Assembly: GCF_035953295.1 (NCBI RefSeq)
Contig: NZ_CP108370.1
Span: 4,431,001-4,495,000, forward strand
Direction of reading: 5' to 3'
Origin: Streptomyces sp. NBC_01335
GTDB lineage: Bacteria; Actinomycetota; Actinomycetes; Streptomycetales; Streptomycetaceae
DNA length: 64,000 nucleotides
The position numbers and the translations under genes were made by a program. The notes beneath the pieces are model-generated. The model saw only the letters and a list, made by a program, of their open reading frames with translations. It was not told the origin of the DNA and searched no databases. Positions 9,937 through 18,063 of the stretch are shown one piece after another. The stretch's first letter is position 1; each line of letters begins with the position of its first letter.

Positions 9937-10548
9937 TTACTCGGGCAGGCGGAGTTCCAGGTCGGCCCGGGGCAGCACGCCGTCCCGCCCGATTCCGGCC
10001 AGCAGCTCGGCGACCGGACCGGCGCCCGGCAGCTGCGCCTCGGGGTCCACGTCGTGCCAGGGCGCGAGGACGAAGGCCCGCTCGCCGGCCCGGGGGTGCG
10101 GCAGCGTGAGGTGCGGGTCGTCGGAGACCACGTCGGCGTACGCGACGATGTCGACGTCGATGGTGCGGGGCCCCCAGCGCTCCTCGCGGACCCGGTCGAA
10201 GGCCTCCTCGATGGCGTGGCCGCGCTCCAGCAGCGAGGACGGCGGCAGCGTCGTCTTCACCACGACCACCGCGTTGAAGTACGACGGCTGGGAACCGGGC
10301 TCGACGCCCCAGGGCTCCGTCTCGTACACCGGGGAGACCGCTTTGACCCGGACGCCGGGGGTGTCCTCCAGGGCGTCGATGGCGCCCTGGAGGGTCTCCA
10401 GGCGGTTGCCCAGGTTGGAGCCGAGCGAGATCACGGCCCGCTTCGGGTTGGAGAGGGTGATGTCGGCGTCGTCCACCTGCTGGACGACCGAGGCCGGCAC
10501 CGGCTGGACAGTGGGATCGCTCTGCCCGCGGGCGGAAAATGCTGTCAT
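9937..10548 (-). CDS. folK: 2-amino-4-hydroxy-6-hydroxymethyldihydropteridine pyrophosphokinase
   Basis: A 203-residue enzyme that transfers pyrophosphate from ATP to 6-hydroxymethyl-dihydropterin, the step before FolP. It shows SLGSNLGNRLETL, the SPVYETEPWG block, ERWGPRTIDVDIV with the metal-binding DxD, and LPHPRAGERAFVL. About 35 extra N-terminal residues precede the HPPK domain. The ATG overlaps the folB stop (ATGA), so the two are translationally coupled. Confidence 0.95.
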   Translation of the reverse strand: MTAFSARGQSDPTVQPVPASVVQQVDDADITLSNPKRAVISLGSNLGNRLETLQGAIDALEDTPGVRVKAVSPVYETEPWGVEPGSQPSYFNAVVVVKTTLPPSSLLERGHAIEEAFDRVREERWGPRTIDVDIVAYADVVSDDPHLTLPHPRAGERAFVLAPWHDVDPEAQLPGAGPVAELLAGIGRDGVLPRADLELRLPE

Positions 10549-10904
10549 GCTCGGCTCCGGATGATGGTGATGGTCACGTCGTCGAAGGGGACCGTGATCG
10601 GGGCGTCCGGCTTGTGGACGACCACCTCGACCTCGTGGACTCCCTCGTGCTTGAGGCACTGCTGGGCGATGCGTTCGGCGAGGGTCTCGATCAGGTCGAC
10701 CGGCTCGCCCTCGACGATGGCGACGACCTCTTCCGCGACGACGCCGTAGTGCACGGTCCGCGAGAGATCGTCGGCGGCCGCGGCGGCCCGGGTGTCCAGG
10801 CTCAGGGCCAGGTCCACGATGAAGGTCTGGCCCTCTTCGCGTTCCCGGGGGAAGACGCCATGGTGTCCACGGGCCTTGAGGCCGCGCAGCGCGACACGAT
10901 CCAC
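10545..10904 (-). CDS. folB: Dihydroneopterin aldolase
   Basis: A 119-residue enzyme that cleaves 7,8-dihydroneopterin to 6-hydroxymethyl-dihydropterin and glycolaldehyde. It shows VDRVALRGLKARGHHGVF, the LSRTVHYGVVAEEV segment and the PVDLIETLAERIAQ helix, then a VHKPDAPI turn. The GTG at 10904 has GGAG eight bases upstream; a longer in-frame start at 10985 lacks one. It overlaps folK by four bases. Confidence 0.95.
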   Translation of the reverse strand: MDRVALRGLKARGHHGVFPREREEGQTFIVDLALSLDTRAAAAADDLSRTVHYGVVAEEVVAIVEGEPVDLIETLAERIAQQCLKHEGVHEVEVVVHKPDAPITVPFDDVTITIIRSRA

Positions 10905-11194
10905 GCGAATCACTCCTGCTGTTGTTGGTCCACGAGGCGCGGGAACCTTCCTTTCGGAGGGCGCCGGGCCCGCGCGCCCCGGCATACCGGCACCGCGCCC
11001 CGGCGAAGACGCCTTCTTCCGAATCTACCCGCGAGCACCGACAGAGCGGGGCCTCGGGTGTGTCCGGTACACGCCCCGCGAGGGGCGTCCGCCGTTCCCA
11101 CGGGCGCTGGTGTCCGCGTATACCCGCTGTTCCGGGGGCTCAATCCCCCGCGCCGGGAGTGCCTGGAGCGCCGTGAGCGCCGGATGCGGCCGGA
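10905..11194. other. 290-bp gap between folB and the NTF2-like gene
   Basis: No gene is supported here. A CGGGGG/CCCCCG hairpin at 11133-11150 follows the NTF2-like stop on the minus strand and may end that transcript; folB then needs its own promoter, which I cannot place. Confidence 0.4.
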
Positions 11195-11701
11195 TCAGGC
11201 AGGGGATTCCGGCTCCGGTTCCTCGTCGGACTCGGTCAGGACCGGGGAGCCGTGGTGCGACCAGAGCTTCCAGCCGTCCGGGGTGCGCCGGAACACGTTG
11301 GTCGCGACGACGAGCTGGCCGACCAGCGGGCCGACCGTGTCGTCGCCCTCGGCGGGGCCGCCGCTGAGGATGTTCTCCGTGCAGTTGACCAGGGCGGTGT
11401 CCCCGGTCATGGCGACGTCCACGTCGGTCAGGATGAACTGGATGTACTCGGTGTTCGCCATGATGAGCGCGTAGCTGCGCAGCACGTCGCCACGGCCCCG
11501 GAGCACCGGCCAGCCGGGGTGGACGCAGGAGACCGTGAGGTCCTCGCCGGGCAGCCAGAGACCGGCGAGACGTTCGTAGTCGCCGCTCTCCATCGCCTCG
11601 TAGAAGTCGGTGTTCGCCGCTTCCACGGCGGCGACGTCGGTGGCCGCGTCGGGGATGCCGGGGGCGTCGTCCCCGTCGGAGCCCGCGGGCGGCGTGGTCA
11701 C
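11195..11701 (-). CDS. NTF2-like (SnoaL-like) family protein
   Basis: A 168-residue protein with an NTF2-fold core: NTDFYEAMESGDYERLAGLW, then VSCVHPGWPVLRGRGDVLRS, a central strand set and a C-terminal FRRTPDGWKLWSHHGS. The fold binds small ligands or supports enzymes; the specific function is unknown. Its GTG overlaps the folP stop (GTGA) and AGGAG lies four bases upstream, so it is coupled to folP. A gene of this type between folP and folB is usual in Streptomyces, hinting at a pterin-related role (inference). Confidence 0.8.
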   Translation of the reverse strand: MTTPPAGSDGDDAPGIPDAATDVAAVEAANTDFYEAMESGDYERLAGLWLPGEDLTVSCVHPGWPVLRGRGDVLRSYALIMANTEYIQFILTDVDVAMTGDTALVNCTENILSGGPAEGDDTVGPLVGQLVVATNVFRRTPDGWKLWSHHGSPVLTESDEEPEPESPA

Positions 11702-12558
11702 GCGGCTCCTTCGACGGCGCGGCACACGCGTACGGCATCCGCGCTGGCCCGGACCTCGTGGACCCGGACGGCCCAGGCACCGGCCCGGGCGGAGATCGTG
11801 GAGATCGCGGCGGTCGCCGCGTCGCGCTCCCGGGCCGGCGGCGGGGTGCCGTCCGGACCGGCCAGGGTCCGCCCGAGGAACCGCTTCCGGGACGCGGCCA
11901 CCAGCAGCGGGCGGCCCAGCGCGCGCAGCGCGTCCAGGTGCGCGACGAGCGCCAGGTCCTGGGCGGTGTCCTTGGCGAAGCCGAGGCCCGGGTCGATCAC
12001 GATGCGCTCGGGTGCGACCCCGCCCGCGACCACGGCGTCCATGCGCTCGCGCAGCTCGGTGACGACCTCGCCCACCACGTCCGTGTACACCGCGCGGGCG
12101 TTCATGGACTCGCTGAACCCGCGCCAGTGCATCACGACGAACGGTGCCCCGGTCCCGGCGACCACCCGGACCATGTCCGGGTCGGCCAGACCGCCGCTGA
12201 CGTCGTTGACCAGCACGCCGCCGGCCGCGATCGACTGTTCGGCGACGCGGGCCCGCATGGTGTCCACGGAGACGACGGCGCCCTCGGCGACCAGACCGCG
12301 TACGACGGGCACCACGCGGCGCAGCTCCTCGTCCTCGTCGACCCGGCTCGCCCCGGGCCGCGTCGACTCGCCGCCGACGTCGATCAGGTCCGCGCCGTCG
12401 GCCATCAGGGCCAGCCCGCGCTTGATCGCGGCCGTGGTGTCGAACCACCGGCCTCCGTCGGAGAAGGAGTCGGGGGTCACGTTGACGACGCCCATGACCG
12501 CACAGCGGTCCCACTCCGGCAGGCCCTCGACCGTGCCCCGTCCGCGCAAGCTACTCAT
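11698..12558 (-). CDS. folP: Dihydropteroate synthase
   Basis: A 286-residue enzyme that joins hydroxymethyl-dihydropterin-PP with p-aminobenzoate to give dihydropteroate, the sulfonamide target. It shows MGVVNVTPDSFSDGG, LIDVGGESTRPGA, a VNDVSGG block, VIDPGLGFAK and ASRKRFLG. It heads the minus-strand folate group. TACGCT lies six bases before the ATG, so initiation may be leaderless, although GGACGT could also act as a weak ribosome site. Confidence 0.95.
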   Translation of the reverse strand: MSSLRGRGTVEGLPEWDRCAVMGVVNVTPDSFSDGGRWFDTTAAIKRGLALMADGADLIDVGGESTRPGASRVDEDEELRRVVPVVRGLVAEGAVVSVDTMRARVAEQSIAAGGVLVNDVSGGLADPDMVRVVAGTGAPFVVMHWRGFSESMNARAVYTDVVGEVVTELRERMDAVVAGGVAPERIVIDPGLGFAKDTAQDLALVAHLDALRALGRPLLVAASRKRFLGRTLAGPDGTPPPARERDAATAAISTISARAGAWAVRVHEVRASADAVRVCRAVEGAA

Positions 12559-12564
12559 ACGTCC

Positions 12565-12570
12565 AGCGTA
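12565..12570 (-). promoter_or_regulatory. -10 hexamer of a leaderless folP start
   Basis: TACGCT on the minus strand, six bases before the folP ATG. Confidence 0.45.
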
Positions 12571-12678
12571 GAGCGTGGCGGTACCGGGGCGCGTGCGCCC
12601 GGGGCCGCGGACGGCGGCCGGGGCCCCGCGCCTGGTCGGCCCGCGTGCCCGGCCGTCCTCGGTCCCGTCCCCGCCCGG

Positions 12679-13863
12679 TCAGCCGGCCCGCCCGGACGTC
12701 TCCTTCCCCGGCGCCGCCTCCGCCTCGGCCCGGTCCGCCGCGTCGGCGCCGATCGAGCGGCGCAGGGCGGCGTGCAGCCGGTCGGGGGTGAGGGTGCCGA
12801 GGTAGCGGCCGGACTCCTCGTCGTCCACGACGGCGATCCACCCCGCGTCGTGCTGGAGCATCGTGGCGAGGGCGCGGCGGAGCGGGGCGCCGAGCGGGAG
12901 GCGGGCGTCCAGGGGGCGCAGCCCGTCGCGGACGGTGGCGTCCCTGCCGGGGGGCGACGGTTCGGTCCCGGCGGGCAGCCAGCCCAGCGGGCGGTCCTGG
13001 TCGTCCAGCACCACCGCCCACCGGGCGCCGTCCCCGGCGATCCGGGCGGTGGCGTCCCGGAGCGGTTCGCCGGGGCGGGCGACCGGCGGCCGGTCGAGGT
13101 CGGCCTCGGCCACGGGGGTGACCGAGAGCCGCTTCAGGCCGCGGTCGGCGCCGACGAAGTCCGCGACGTACGGGTTCGCGGGGGCGCCGAGCACCCGGGC
13201 GGGGGAGTCGAACTGCTCGATGCGGCCCTGTCCGTAGACGGCGATCCGGTCGCCGAGGCGTACCGCCTCCTCGATGTCGTGGGTGACGAAGAGGACGGTC
13301 TTGCGGACCCGCTCCTGGAGTCTCAGGAACTCGTTCTGGAGGTGCTCGCGGACCACCGGGTCGACCGCGCCGAACGGCTCGTCCATCAGCAGGACCGGCG
13401 GATCGGCGGCCAGCGCCCGTGCCACGCCGACGCGTTGGCGCTGGCCACCGGAGAGCTGGTCGGGGTAGCGGTCGCCGTGCACGGACGGGTCGAGGCCGAC
13501 CAGGTCCAGGAGTTCGGCGGCACGTTCCCGGGCCTTGGCGCGTTTCCAGCCGAGGAGATGGGGAACGGTGGCGGTGTTCTCCAGGACCGTCCTGTGCGGG
13601 AAGAGGCCCACTTGCTGGATCACATAGCCGATGCGGCGCCGAAGTTCGACGGGGTCGACGGCGGATATGTCCTCGCCGTCGAGAAGCACGCGCCCCTCGG
13701 TCGGTTCGATCAGCCGGTTCACCATCTTCATGGTGGTCGTCTTGCCGCATCCTGACGGGCCGACGAGCGTGACGAGTTCGCCCTCGGCCACCTCGAAGGA
13801 GAGCGAGTCGACGGCCGTCGTGCCGTCGGCGTACCGCTTGGTGACGTTCTCGAACCGGATCAT
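12679..13863 (-). CDS. Glycine betaine/proline-type ABC transporter ATPase with CBS domains
   Basis: A 394-residue OpuCA/ProV-like ATPase. Walker A GPSGCGKTTT is near residues 34-43, LSGGQRQR is the signature and VLLMDEPFGAVDP the Walker B; the C-terminal ~140 residues contain two CBS-like segments ending in a Gly/Ala-rich tail. CBS domains in this family sense ionic strength (established for OpuA). It starts at ATG after AGGGG and is divergent from two permeases and a binding protein that complete the importer. Substrate could be betaine, choline or ectoine; sequence alone does not decide. Confidence 0.88.
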   Translation of the reverse strand: MIRFENVTKRYADGTTAVDSLSFEVAEGELVTLVGPSGCGKTTTMKMVNRLIEPTEGRVLLDGEDISAVDPVELRRRIGYVIQQVGLFPHRTVLENTATVPHLLGWKRAKARERAAELLDLVGLDPSVHGDRYPDQLSGGQRQRVGVARALAADPPVLLMDEPFGAVDPVVREHLQNEFLRLQERVRKTVLFVTHDIEEAVRLGDRIAVYGQGRIEQFDSPARVLGAPANPYVADFVGADRGLKRLSVTPVAEADLDRPPVARPGEPLRDATARIAGDGARWAVVLDDQDRPLGWLPAGTEPSPPGRDATVRDGLRPLDARLPLGAPLRRALATMLQHDAGWIAVVDDEESGRYLGTLTPDRLHAALRRSIGADAADRAEAEAAPGKETSGRAG

Positions 13864-14034
13864 GATTTCCCCTTGTGGAGCGCCCTCTGTGACGGGCGTG
13901 TTGCTGGAACGGGACGGCCTCCGTGCTGGTCCGTGGACGAGGATAGGCTCGTCCGCGTGCCCGCCGCCGGAAGGCCCGGGACGGGCCCGTACCCCGGATT
14001 CGGGCCGGCACGGGGGATGGGGAGGTGGGGGCGG

Positions 14035-14781
14035 ATGGCTGCGGCGAACTGCCTGGTGACGAACGACTGGATCTGCGGCGCGTACCTTCGCTCCCGCAGC
14101 CAGGAGCTGACGGACGCGACCGTCCAGCACATCTGGATCACCGCCGTGTCGGTGGCGATCGGCCTGGTGATCGCGTTCCCGCTGGCCCTGCTCGCCCGCC
14201 GGGGGCGGCACTTCGCCGGACCGGTCCTCGGACTGACCACGGTGATCTACACCGTGCCCTCGCTGGCGATGTTCTCCCTGCTGCTGCCCGTGTTCGGGCT
14301 CTCCGCCGCGCTGGTGGTCACCGGACTGGTGCTGTACTCGCTGACCATCCTCGTACGGAACATCCTGGCCGGGCTCGAAGCGGTGCCCGAGGAGGTCAAA
14401 GAGGCCGCGCGCGGCATGGGGTACGGGCCCGTACGGCTGCTCTGGGAGGTCGAGATCCCCCTCGCGCTGCCCGCGCTGATGGCCGGTCTGCGGATCGCCT
14501 CGGTCTCCACCGTGGCGCTCACCACCGTCGGCTCGCTGGTCGGCAAGGGCGGACTCGGCAACCTCATCCGGGACGCCCTGCCCAGCCTCTTCAAGGCCCA
14601 GGTGCTGGCCGCCTCGGTGCTCTGCGTGCTGCTCGCGGTCGCGGCGGACCTGCTGCTGCTCGGGGTGCAGCGGTGGCTGACCCCGTGGACCCGGGTACGG
14701 GCGGGCGTACCCGCGACGGTGACGGTGCGTACGGCGGAGACGGCGCCGGTGACGCAGGCCGCGAAGACGGAGGTGGGCTGA
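14035..14781 (+). CDS. Betaine-type ABC transporter permease 1
   Basis: A 248-residue inner-membrane protein with five or six hydrophobic segments and the EAA-like loop VPEEVKEAARGMGYGPVRLL expected of OpuCB/ProW permeases, where the ATPase docks. It begins MAAANCLVTNDW; the ATG at 14035 follows GGAGG, while the upstream frame is a GC-rich false extension. It ends three bases before the next permease, so the two are co-transcribed. Confidence 0.88.
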   Translation: MAAANCLVTNDWICGAYLRSRSQELTDATVQHIWITAVSVAIGLVIAFPLALLARRGRHFAGPVLGLTTVIYTVPSLAMFSLLLPVFGLSAALVVTGLVLYSLTILVRNILAGLEAVPEEVKEAARGMGYGPVRLLWEVEIPLALPALMAGLRIASVSTVALTTVGSLVGKGGLGNLIRDALPSLFKAQVLAASVLCVLLAVAADLLLLGVQRWLTPWTRVRAGVPATVTVRTAETAPVTQAAKTEVG

Positions 14782-14784
14782 GCC

Positions 14785-15462
14785 GTGGGAGTGGTCGCGG
14801 ACGCCTGGACCTGGCTGGTCACGGGCTCCAACTGGTCCGGCCCGGACGGCGCGGCGCACCGCCTTGCCGAGCATCTCTACGTCAGCGGGCTCGCCCTCCT
14901 GGTGGCCTGCGCGATCGCGCTGCCGCTCGGACTCCGGCTCGGCCACCTCGGCCGGGGCGGCGCGCTCGCCATCAACATCTCCAACGTGGGCCGGGCGGTG
15001 CCCGTCTTCGCGGTGCTCGCCCTCTTCATGCTCACCCCGCTGCGCAACTCCGGCTATCTGCCGACCGTGATCGCCCTGGTGCTCTTCGCGGTGCCGCCGC
15101 TGCTCACCAACACGTACGTCGGCATGACCGGGGTGGACCGCGCGGTGGTGGAGGCCGCCCGGGGTATGGGGATGTCCGGGAAGCAGGTCTTCCTCCGGGT
15201 GGAACTGCCGCTCGCCCAGCCCATGATCATGTCCGGGCTGCGGTCCGCCGCCGTCCAGGTGGTGGCCACCGCCTCGATCGCGGCGATGGCCGGGCTCGGC
15301 GGGCTCGGACGCGTCATCACCGCCGGGTTCAACCGGTACGACACCGCCCAGGTGTTCGCGGGAGCGGTCCTGGTCGCCCTGCTGGCCCTGGTGGTGGAGG
15401 GCGTACTGCTGGCGCTCGACCGGCTGCTGTCGCCGCTGCGGCGGCGGGGGCGCCGGGCGTGA
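14785..15462 (+). CDS. Betaine-type ABC transporter permease 2
   Basis: A 225-residue permease paired with the preceding one, with five hydrophobic segments and the docking loop VEAARGMGMSGKQVFLRVEL. It ends in a basic RRRGRRA tail. It starts at GTG three bases after the first permease, using GGAGG inside that gene. Two distinct permeases plus one lipoprotein is the OpuB/OpuC arrangement. Confidence 0.88.
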   Translation: MGVVADAWTWLVTGSNWSGPDGAAHRLAEHLYVSGLALLVACAIALPLGLRLGHLGRGGALAINISNVGRAVPVFAVLALFMLTPLRNSGYLPTVIALVLFAVPPLLTNTYVGMTGVDRAVVEAARGMGMSGKQVFLRVELPLAQPMIMSGLRSAAVQVVATASIAAMAGLGGLGRVITAGFNRYDTAQVFAGAVLVALLALVVEGVLLALDRLLSPLRRRGRRA

Positions 15463-15482
15463 ACGGCGCCGCACGCGACGAC

Positions 15483-15545
15483 TTCAGCACTTTCGGCGGT
15501 CTCAGCACTTTCAGCAGTGTCAGCAGTGTCAAGAGTCTCAACAGC
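15483..15545 (+). repeat. Seven tandem 9-bp units between permease and binding protein
   Basis: Successive 9-mers TTCAGCACT, TTCGGCGGT, CTCAGCACT, TTCAGCAGT, GTCAGCAGT, GTCAAGAGT and CTCAACAGC fill most of the 101-base gap before the lipoprotein gene. They end 18 bases before its ATG. Confidence 0.85.
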
Positions 15546-15563
15546 CGTGGACGGAGTAGGAAC

Positions 15564-16541
15564 ATGAGCAGAACCTCGCGCATAGCGGGTGCGGTCATCG
15601 GGACGATCGCGTTGGCCGGGTCGCTCGCCGCCTGCGGGGGCGACAGCCTGGAGAAGGACGGCGACAAGGGCAGCGCCTCCGCCCCGGCGGACGCCGGGAA
15701 GGGCACGCTCGTCATCGGTTCGGCGGCCTTCACCGAGTCCAAGGTGCTCGCCGAGCTCTACTCCCAGATCCTCGCCGACGGAGGATGGAAGACCTCCATC
15801 ACCACGGTGGAGAACCGGGAGCTGTACGAACCCTCCCTGGAGAAGGGCGAGATCGACGTCATCCCCGAATACGCGGCGACCCTGGCGGAATTCCTCAACG
15901 CCAAGGTGAACGGCGCGAAGGAGGCGGAGAAGACCCCGGTCGCCTCCGGTGACGTGGCGGCCACCGTCGCCGCGCTGGAGAAGCTCGCGTCCCCGCTCGG
16001 CCTGAAGGTCCTTCCGGCCGGAGAGGCGGTCGACCAGAATGCGTTCGCGGTGACCAAGGAATTCGCCGCGAAGAACAAGCTGACGACCCTTTCCGATCTT
16101 GGTAAGTCGAAGATCAAAGTGAAGATCGCGGCCGGCGACGAGTGCGCGGTACGGCCCTTCTGCGCCCCCGGGCTGAAGGCCACGTACGGCATTGACGTGG
16201 CCGGTATCGACCCCAAGGGTGTCGGTACTCCGCAGTCCAAGCAGGCGGTGAAGGACGGGGTGGACCAGCTGGTGCTGAGCACCACCACGGACGCCGTCCT
16301 GGACGCGTACGACCTGGTTTTCCTGGAGGACGACAAGCACCTCCAGAACGCCGACAACCTCCTTCCCGTGGTGAACGCCAAGGACGCCGGGTCGGCGGAG
16401 GTCGCCGCACTGCTGGCGAAGGTCACCGGCGTTCTGACCACGGAGGACCTCGCGGAACTCAACCGCAAGGTCGACGCGGAGCGCGCCAAGCCGGCGGACG
16501 TCGCCAAGGAGTATCTGACCGCGAAGAAGCTGATCGGCTGA
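15564..16541 (+). CDS. Betaine-type ABC transporter substrate-binding lipoprotein
   Basis: A 325-residue lipoprotein of the OpuAC/ProX group. A signal peptide of about 25 residues ends in the lipobox LAGSLAAC; the mature part begins with an acidic linker and LVIGSAAFTESKVLAELYSQ, typical of this family. It captures the substrate outside the membrane and delivers it to the two permeases encoded upstream. GGAGTAGG precedes the ATG. The gene is separated from the permease by a 9-bp tandem repeat. Confidence 0.9.
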   Translation: MSRTSRIAGAVIGTIALAGSLAACGGDSLEKDGDKGSASAPADAGKGTLVIGSAAFTESKVLAELYSQILADGGWKTSITTVENRELYEPSLEKGEIDVIPEYAATLAEFLNAKVNGAKEAEKTPVASGDVAATVAALEKLASPLGLKVLPAGEAVDQNAFAVTKEFAAKNKLTTLSDLGKSKIKVKIAAGDECAVRPFCAPGLKATYGIDVAGIDPKGVGTPQSKQAVKDGVDQLVLSTTTDAVLDAYDLVFLEDDKHLQNADNLLPVVNAKDAGSAEVAALLAKVTGVLTTEDLAELNRKVDAERAKPADVAKEYLTAKKLIG

Positions 16542-16608
16542 CCGTCCGTCCCCGGGTATGCGGTTCGCGGGTATCGGGTGGCCGGTTTACGGTTGGCCCG
16601 GTATCCGA

Positions 16609-16632
16609 GGGCGGTATCCCGGGTGACCGCCC
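16609..16632 (+). terminator. Possible terminator after the betaine importer
   Basis: GGGCGGT and ACCGCCC arms with a 10-base loop, in a spacer rich in repeated GGTATC words. No T-run follows. Confidence 0.4.
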
Positions 16633-16772
16633 GGTGGCCGGGGATTTCCTGACGGGATCTCCGGCCGCCGGAAAGCTGGAGGAATGAGGCGGCCCGCGTT
16701 GTTCGACGCGGTGTCAGGTAACCGCAGGGGAACAAAAGGCCGGGTGGACTCCCGTACGCCGATCGCACGCGG

Positions 16773-16778
16773 TAAATT
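16773..16778 (+). promoter_or_regulatory. -10 hexamer of a leaderless start
   Basis: TAAATT, six bases before the ATG at 16785, with no ribosome site between. Confidence 0.55.
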
Positions 16779-16784
16779 CCAGCC

Positions 16785-18029
16785 ATGCCCCGTGGACGCC
16801 ATCGCCATTCGCCACCCCTGCACAAGTTGCTGCCGCCCTCCGCGGTGGCCGGAGTGGCGGTCGCGCTGGCCGCCGGTGCGTGGGCGCCCCTGGACACGCT
16901 CCCGCTGCGCCTGCTCGCGACGGCGGCCGCCGCCACCGGACTCGTCGGCGCGTACCTGATGCGTACCTGGGACCAGGCCGCCGGACTCCGCGTCGCGGAG
17001 CTCCAGCGCGCCCAGGCCGGCGTCGAATGGCGGGCCGAGGAGCGGGCGGCGGAGCTGGAACAGGAGCTGGAGGAGGCGCGCGAGCTGCGCACCCGGCTGG
17101 AGACCAAGCTGCGCTCCAAGCGGATGGAGCTCGCCGGACTGCGCGGGGAACACGCCGGGCTGCTGCGCCGGTACGCCACCGCCGAGACCGAGCGGGCCAG
17201 CGCGCTGGAGGGCCGCAGGCAGCTCGCCATCGAGGCGGCGGCCACCCCGATCGCGCTGCCGCCCGCCCGTTCCACGCCCACCCCGTCCGCGTACCTCGCC
17301 GCCGCCCGCGCCCTGCGCGACCTGCCCCGCAACGCCGCGCTCCAGGAGGCCCGCCGGACCGCGGAGTCGGCCCGGCAGCGTGATCTCGCCGAGCGCGCCC
17401 GGCAGTCGGCCTCGGAGGCGGACGGCCCGAGGGGCCGTCACGCGGCGGCCGGTGAGTACGGCGACCGGGCGGCCGGTGGGTACGGCGACCGCACGGGCGG
17501 CGACCGCACGGGCGGCGACCACGCCGCGTACGGCGGCCACCTCACCGACCACCGGACCAACGGCACCAGCGGCAACGGCGCGCATCCGGCGGACCTCGCG
17601 CCCCGGGCGCCGCGCACACCGCAGCAGCAGCCCGCTCCGCAGCCCGCGCTGCCCGCGCCCCGGACGGCCGGTCCGCCGGCGCTGCCGGCCCGGGTGACCC
17701 GTACGGTCCCCGCGGCCTCGGCGCTCGTACCGCACTCCGCGCCGCGCCGGGCGCAGGTGCCGCAGGGCGGGTTCGACTTCTTCGGCACCCAGCCCGGGGG
17801 CGCGGGCCCGGCGGCCGGTGCGGGGACGGCGGGTACGGCCCCCGGGCAGCGGCAGGCGGCCCGGCCCGTGCAGGAGGAGGACCTCGCGGACGTGGTCGGG
17901 GAGGAGGCGCTGGCCGTGCACCGCAGCCACGCCGGTGACCCGCGCGCCGTGGGCAAGGTCATCGACCTCGCGCAGCCGGACACCCGGGACCGTCCCGACC
18001 CCTCCGGCCTGCGGGGCGCCGCTTCCTGA
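16785..18029 (+). CDS. Membrane protein with coiled-coil domain, unknown function
   Basis: A 414-residue protein. Two hydrophobic segments at about 19-33 and 40-57 are followed by a long charged heptad-rich helix (about 70-145) that should form a coiled coil. From about 220 onward it is low-complexity Pro/Ala/Gly with short GGDRTGGD-type repeats. The last ~90 residues (after FDFFGTQPGG) look more ordered and end DRPDPSGLRGAAS. No family recognised; Streptomyces homologues are annotated as hypothetical membrane or secreted proteins. A -10-only promoter suggests leaderless expression. It converges on nuoD. Confidence 0.7.
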   Translation: MPRGRHRHSPPLHKLLPPSAVAGVAVALAAGAWAPLDTLPLRLLATAAAATGLVGAYLMRTWDQAAGLRVAELQRAQAGVEWRAEERAAELEQELEEARELRTRLETKLRSKRMELAGLRGEHAGLLRRYATAETERASALEGRRQLAIEAAATPIALPPARSTPTPSAYLAAARALRDLPRNAALQEARRTAESARQRDLAERARQSASEADGPRGRHAAAGEYGDRAAGGYGDRTGGDRTGGDHAAYGGHLTDHRTNGTSGNGAHPADLAPRAPRTPQQQPAPQPALPAPRTAGPPALPARVTRTVPAASALVPHSAPRRAQVPQGGFDFFGTQPGGAGPAAGAGTAGTAPGQRQAARPVQEEDLADVVGEEALAVHRSHAGDPRAVGKVIDLAQPDTRDRPDPSGLRGAAS

Positions 18030-18036
18030 CGGGGCG

Positions 18037-18061
18037 CCCGCCGGAGCAGAGCCCCGGCGGG
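18037..18061. terminator. Bidirectional terminator between convergent genes
   Basis: CCCGCCGG and CCGGCGGG, an 8-bp perfect stem with a 9-base loop, fill the 34-base gap between the coiled-coil protein and nuoD stops. Confidence 0.6.
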
Positions 18062-18063
18062 GG

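Noticed and set aside
12679..15474. 931-residue minus-strand frame through the permeases
   Set aside because: The C-terminal 394 residues are the real ATPase; the upstream part is antisense to two well supported permeases.
15483..15545. CRISPR-like array
   Set aside because: Units are only 9 bp with no spacers; a simple tandem repeat. No array of 25-40 bp repeats with spacers exists in the window.
14025..15563. Read-through frame joining permease and lipoprotein
   Set aside because: The lipoprotein has its own ribosome site, ATG and signal peptide; the frame continues upstream only because of GC bias.
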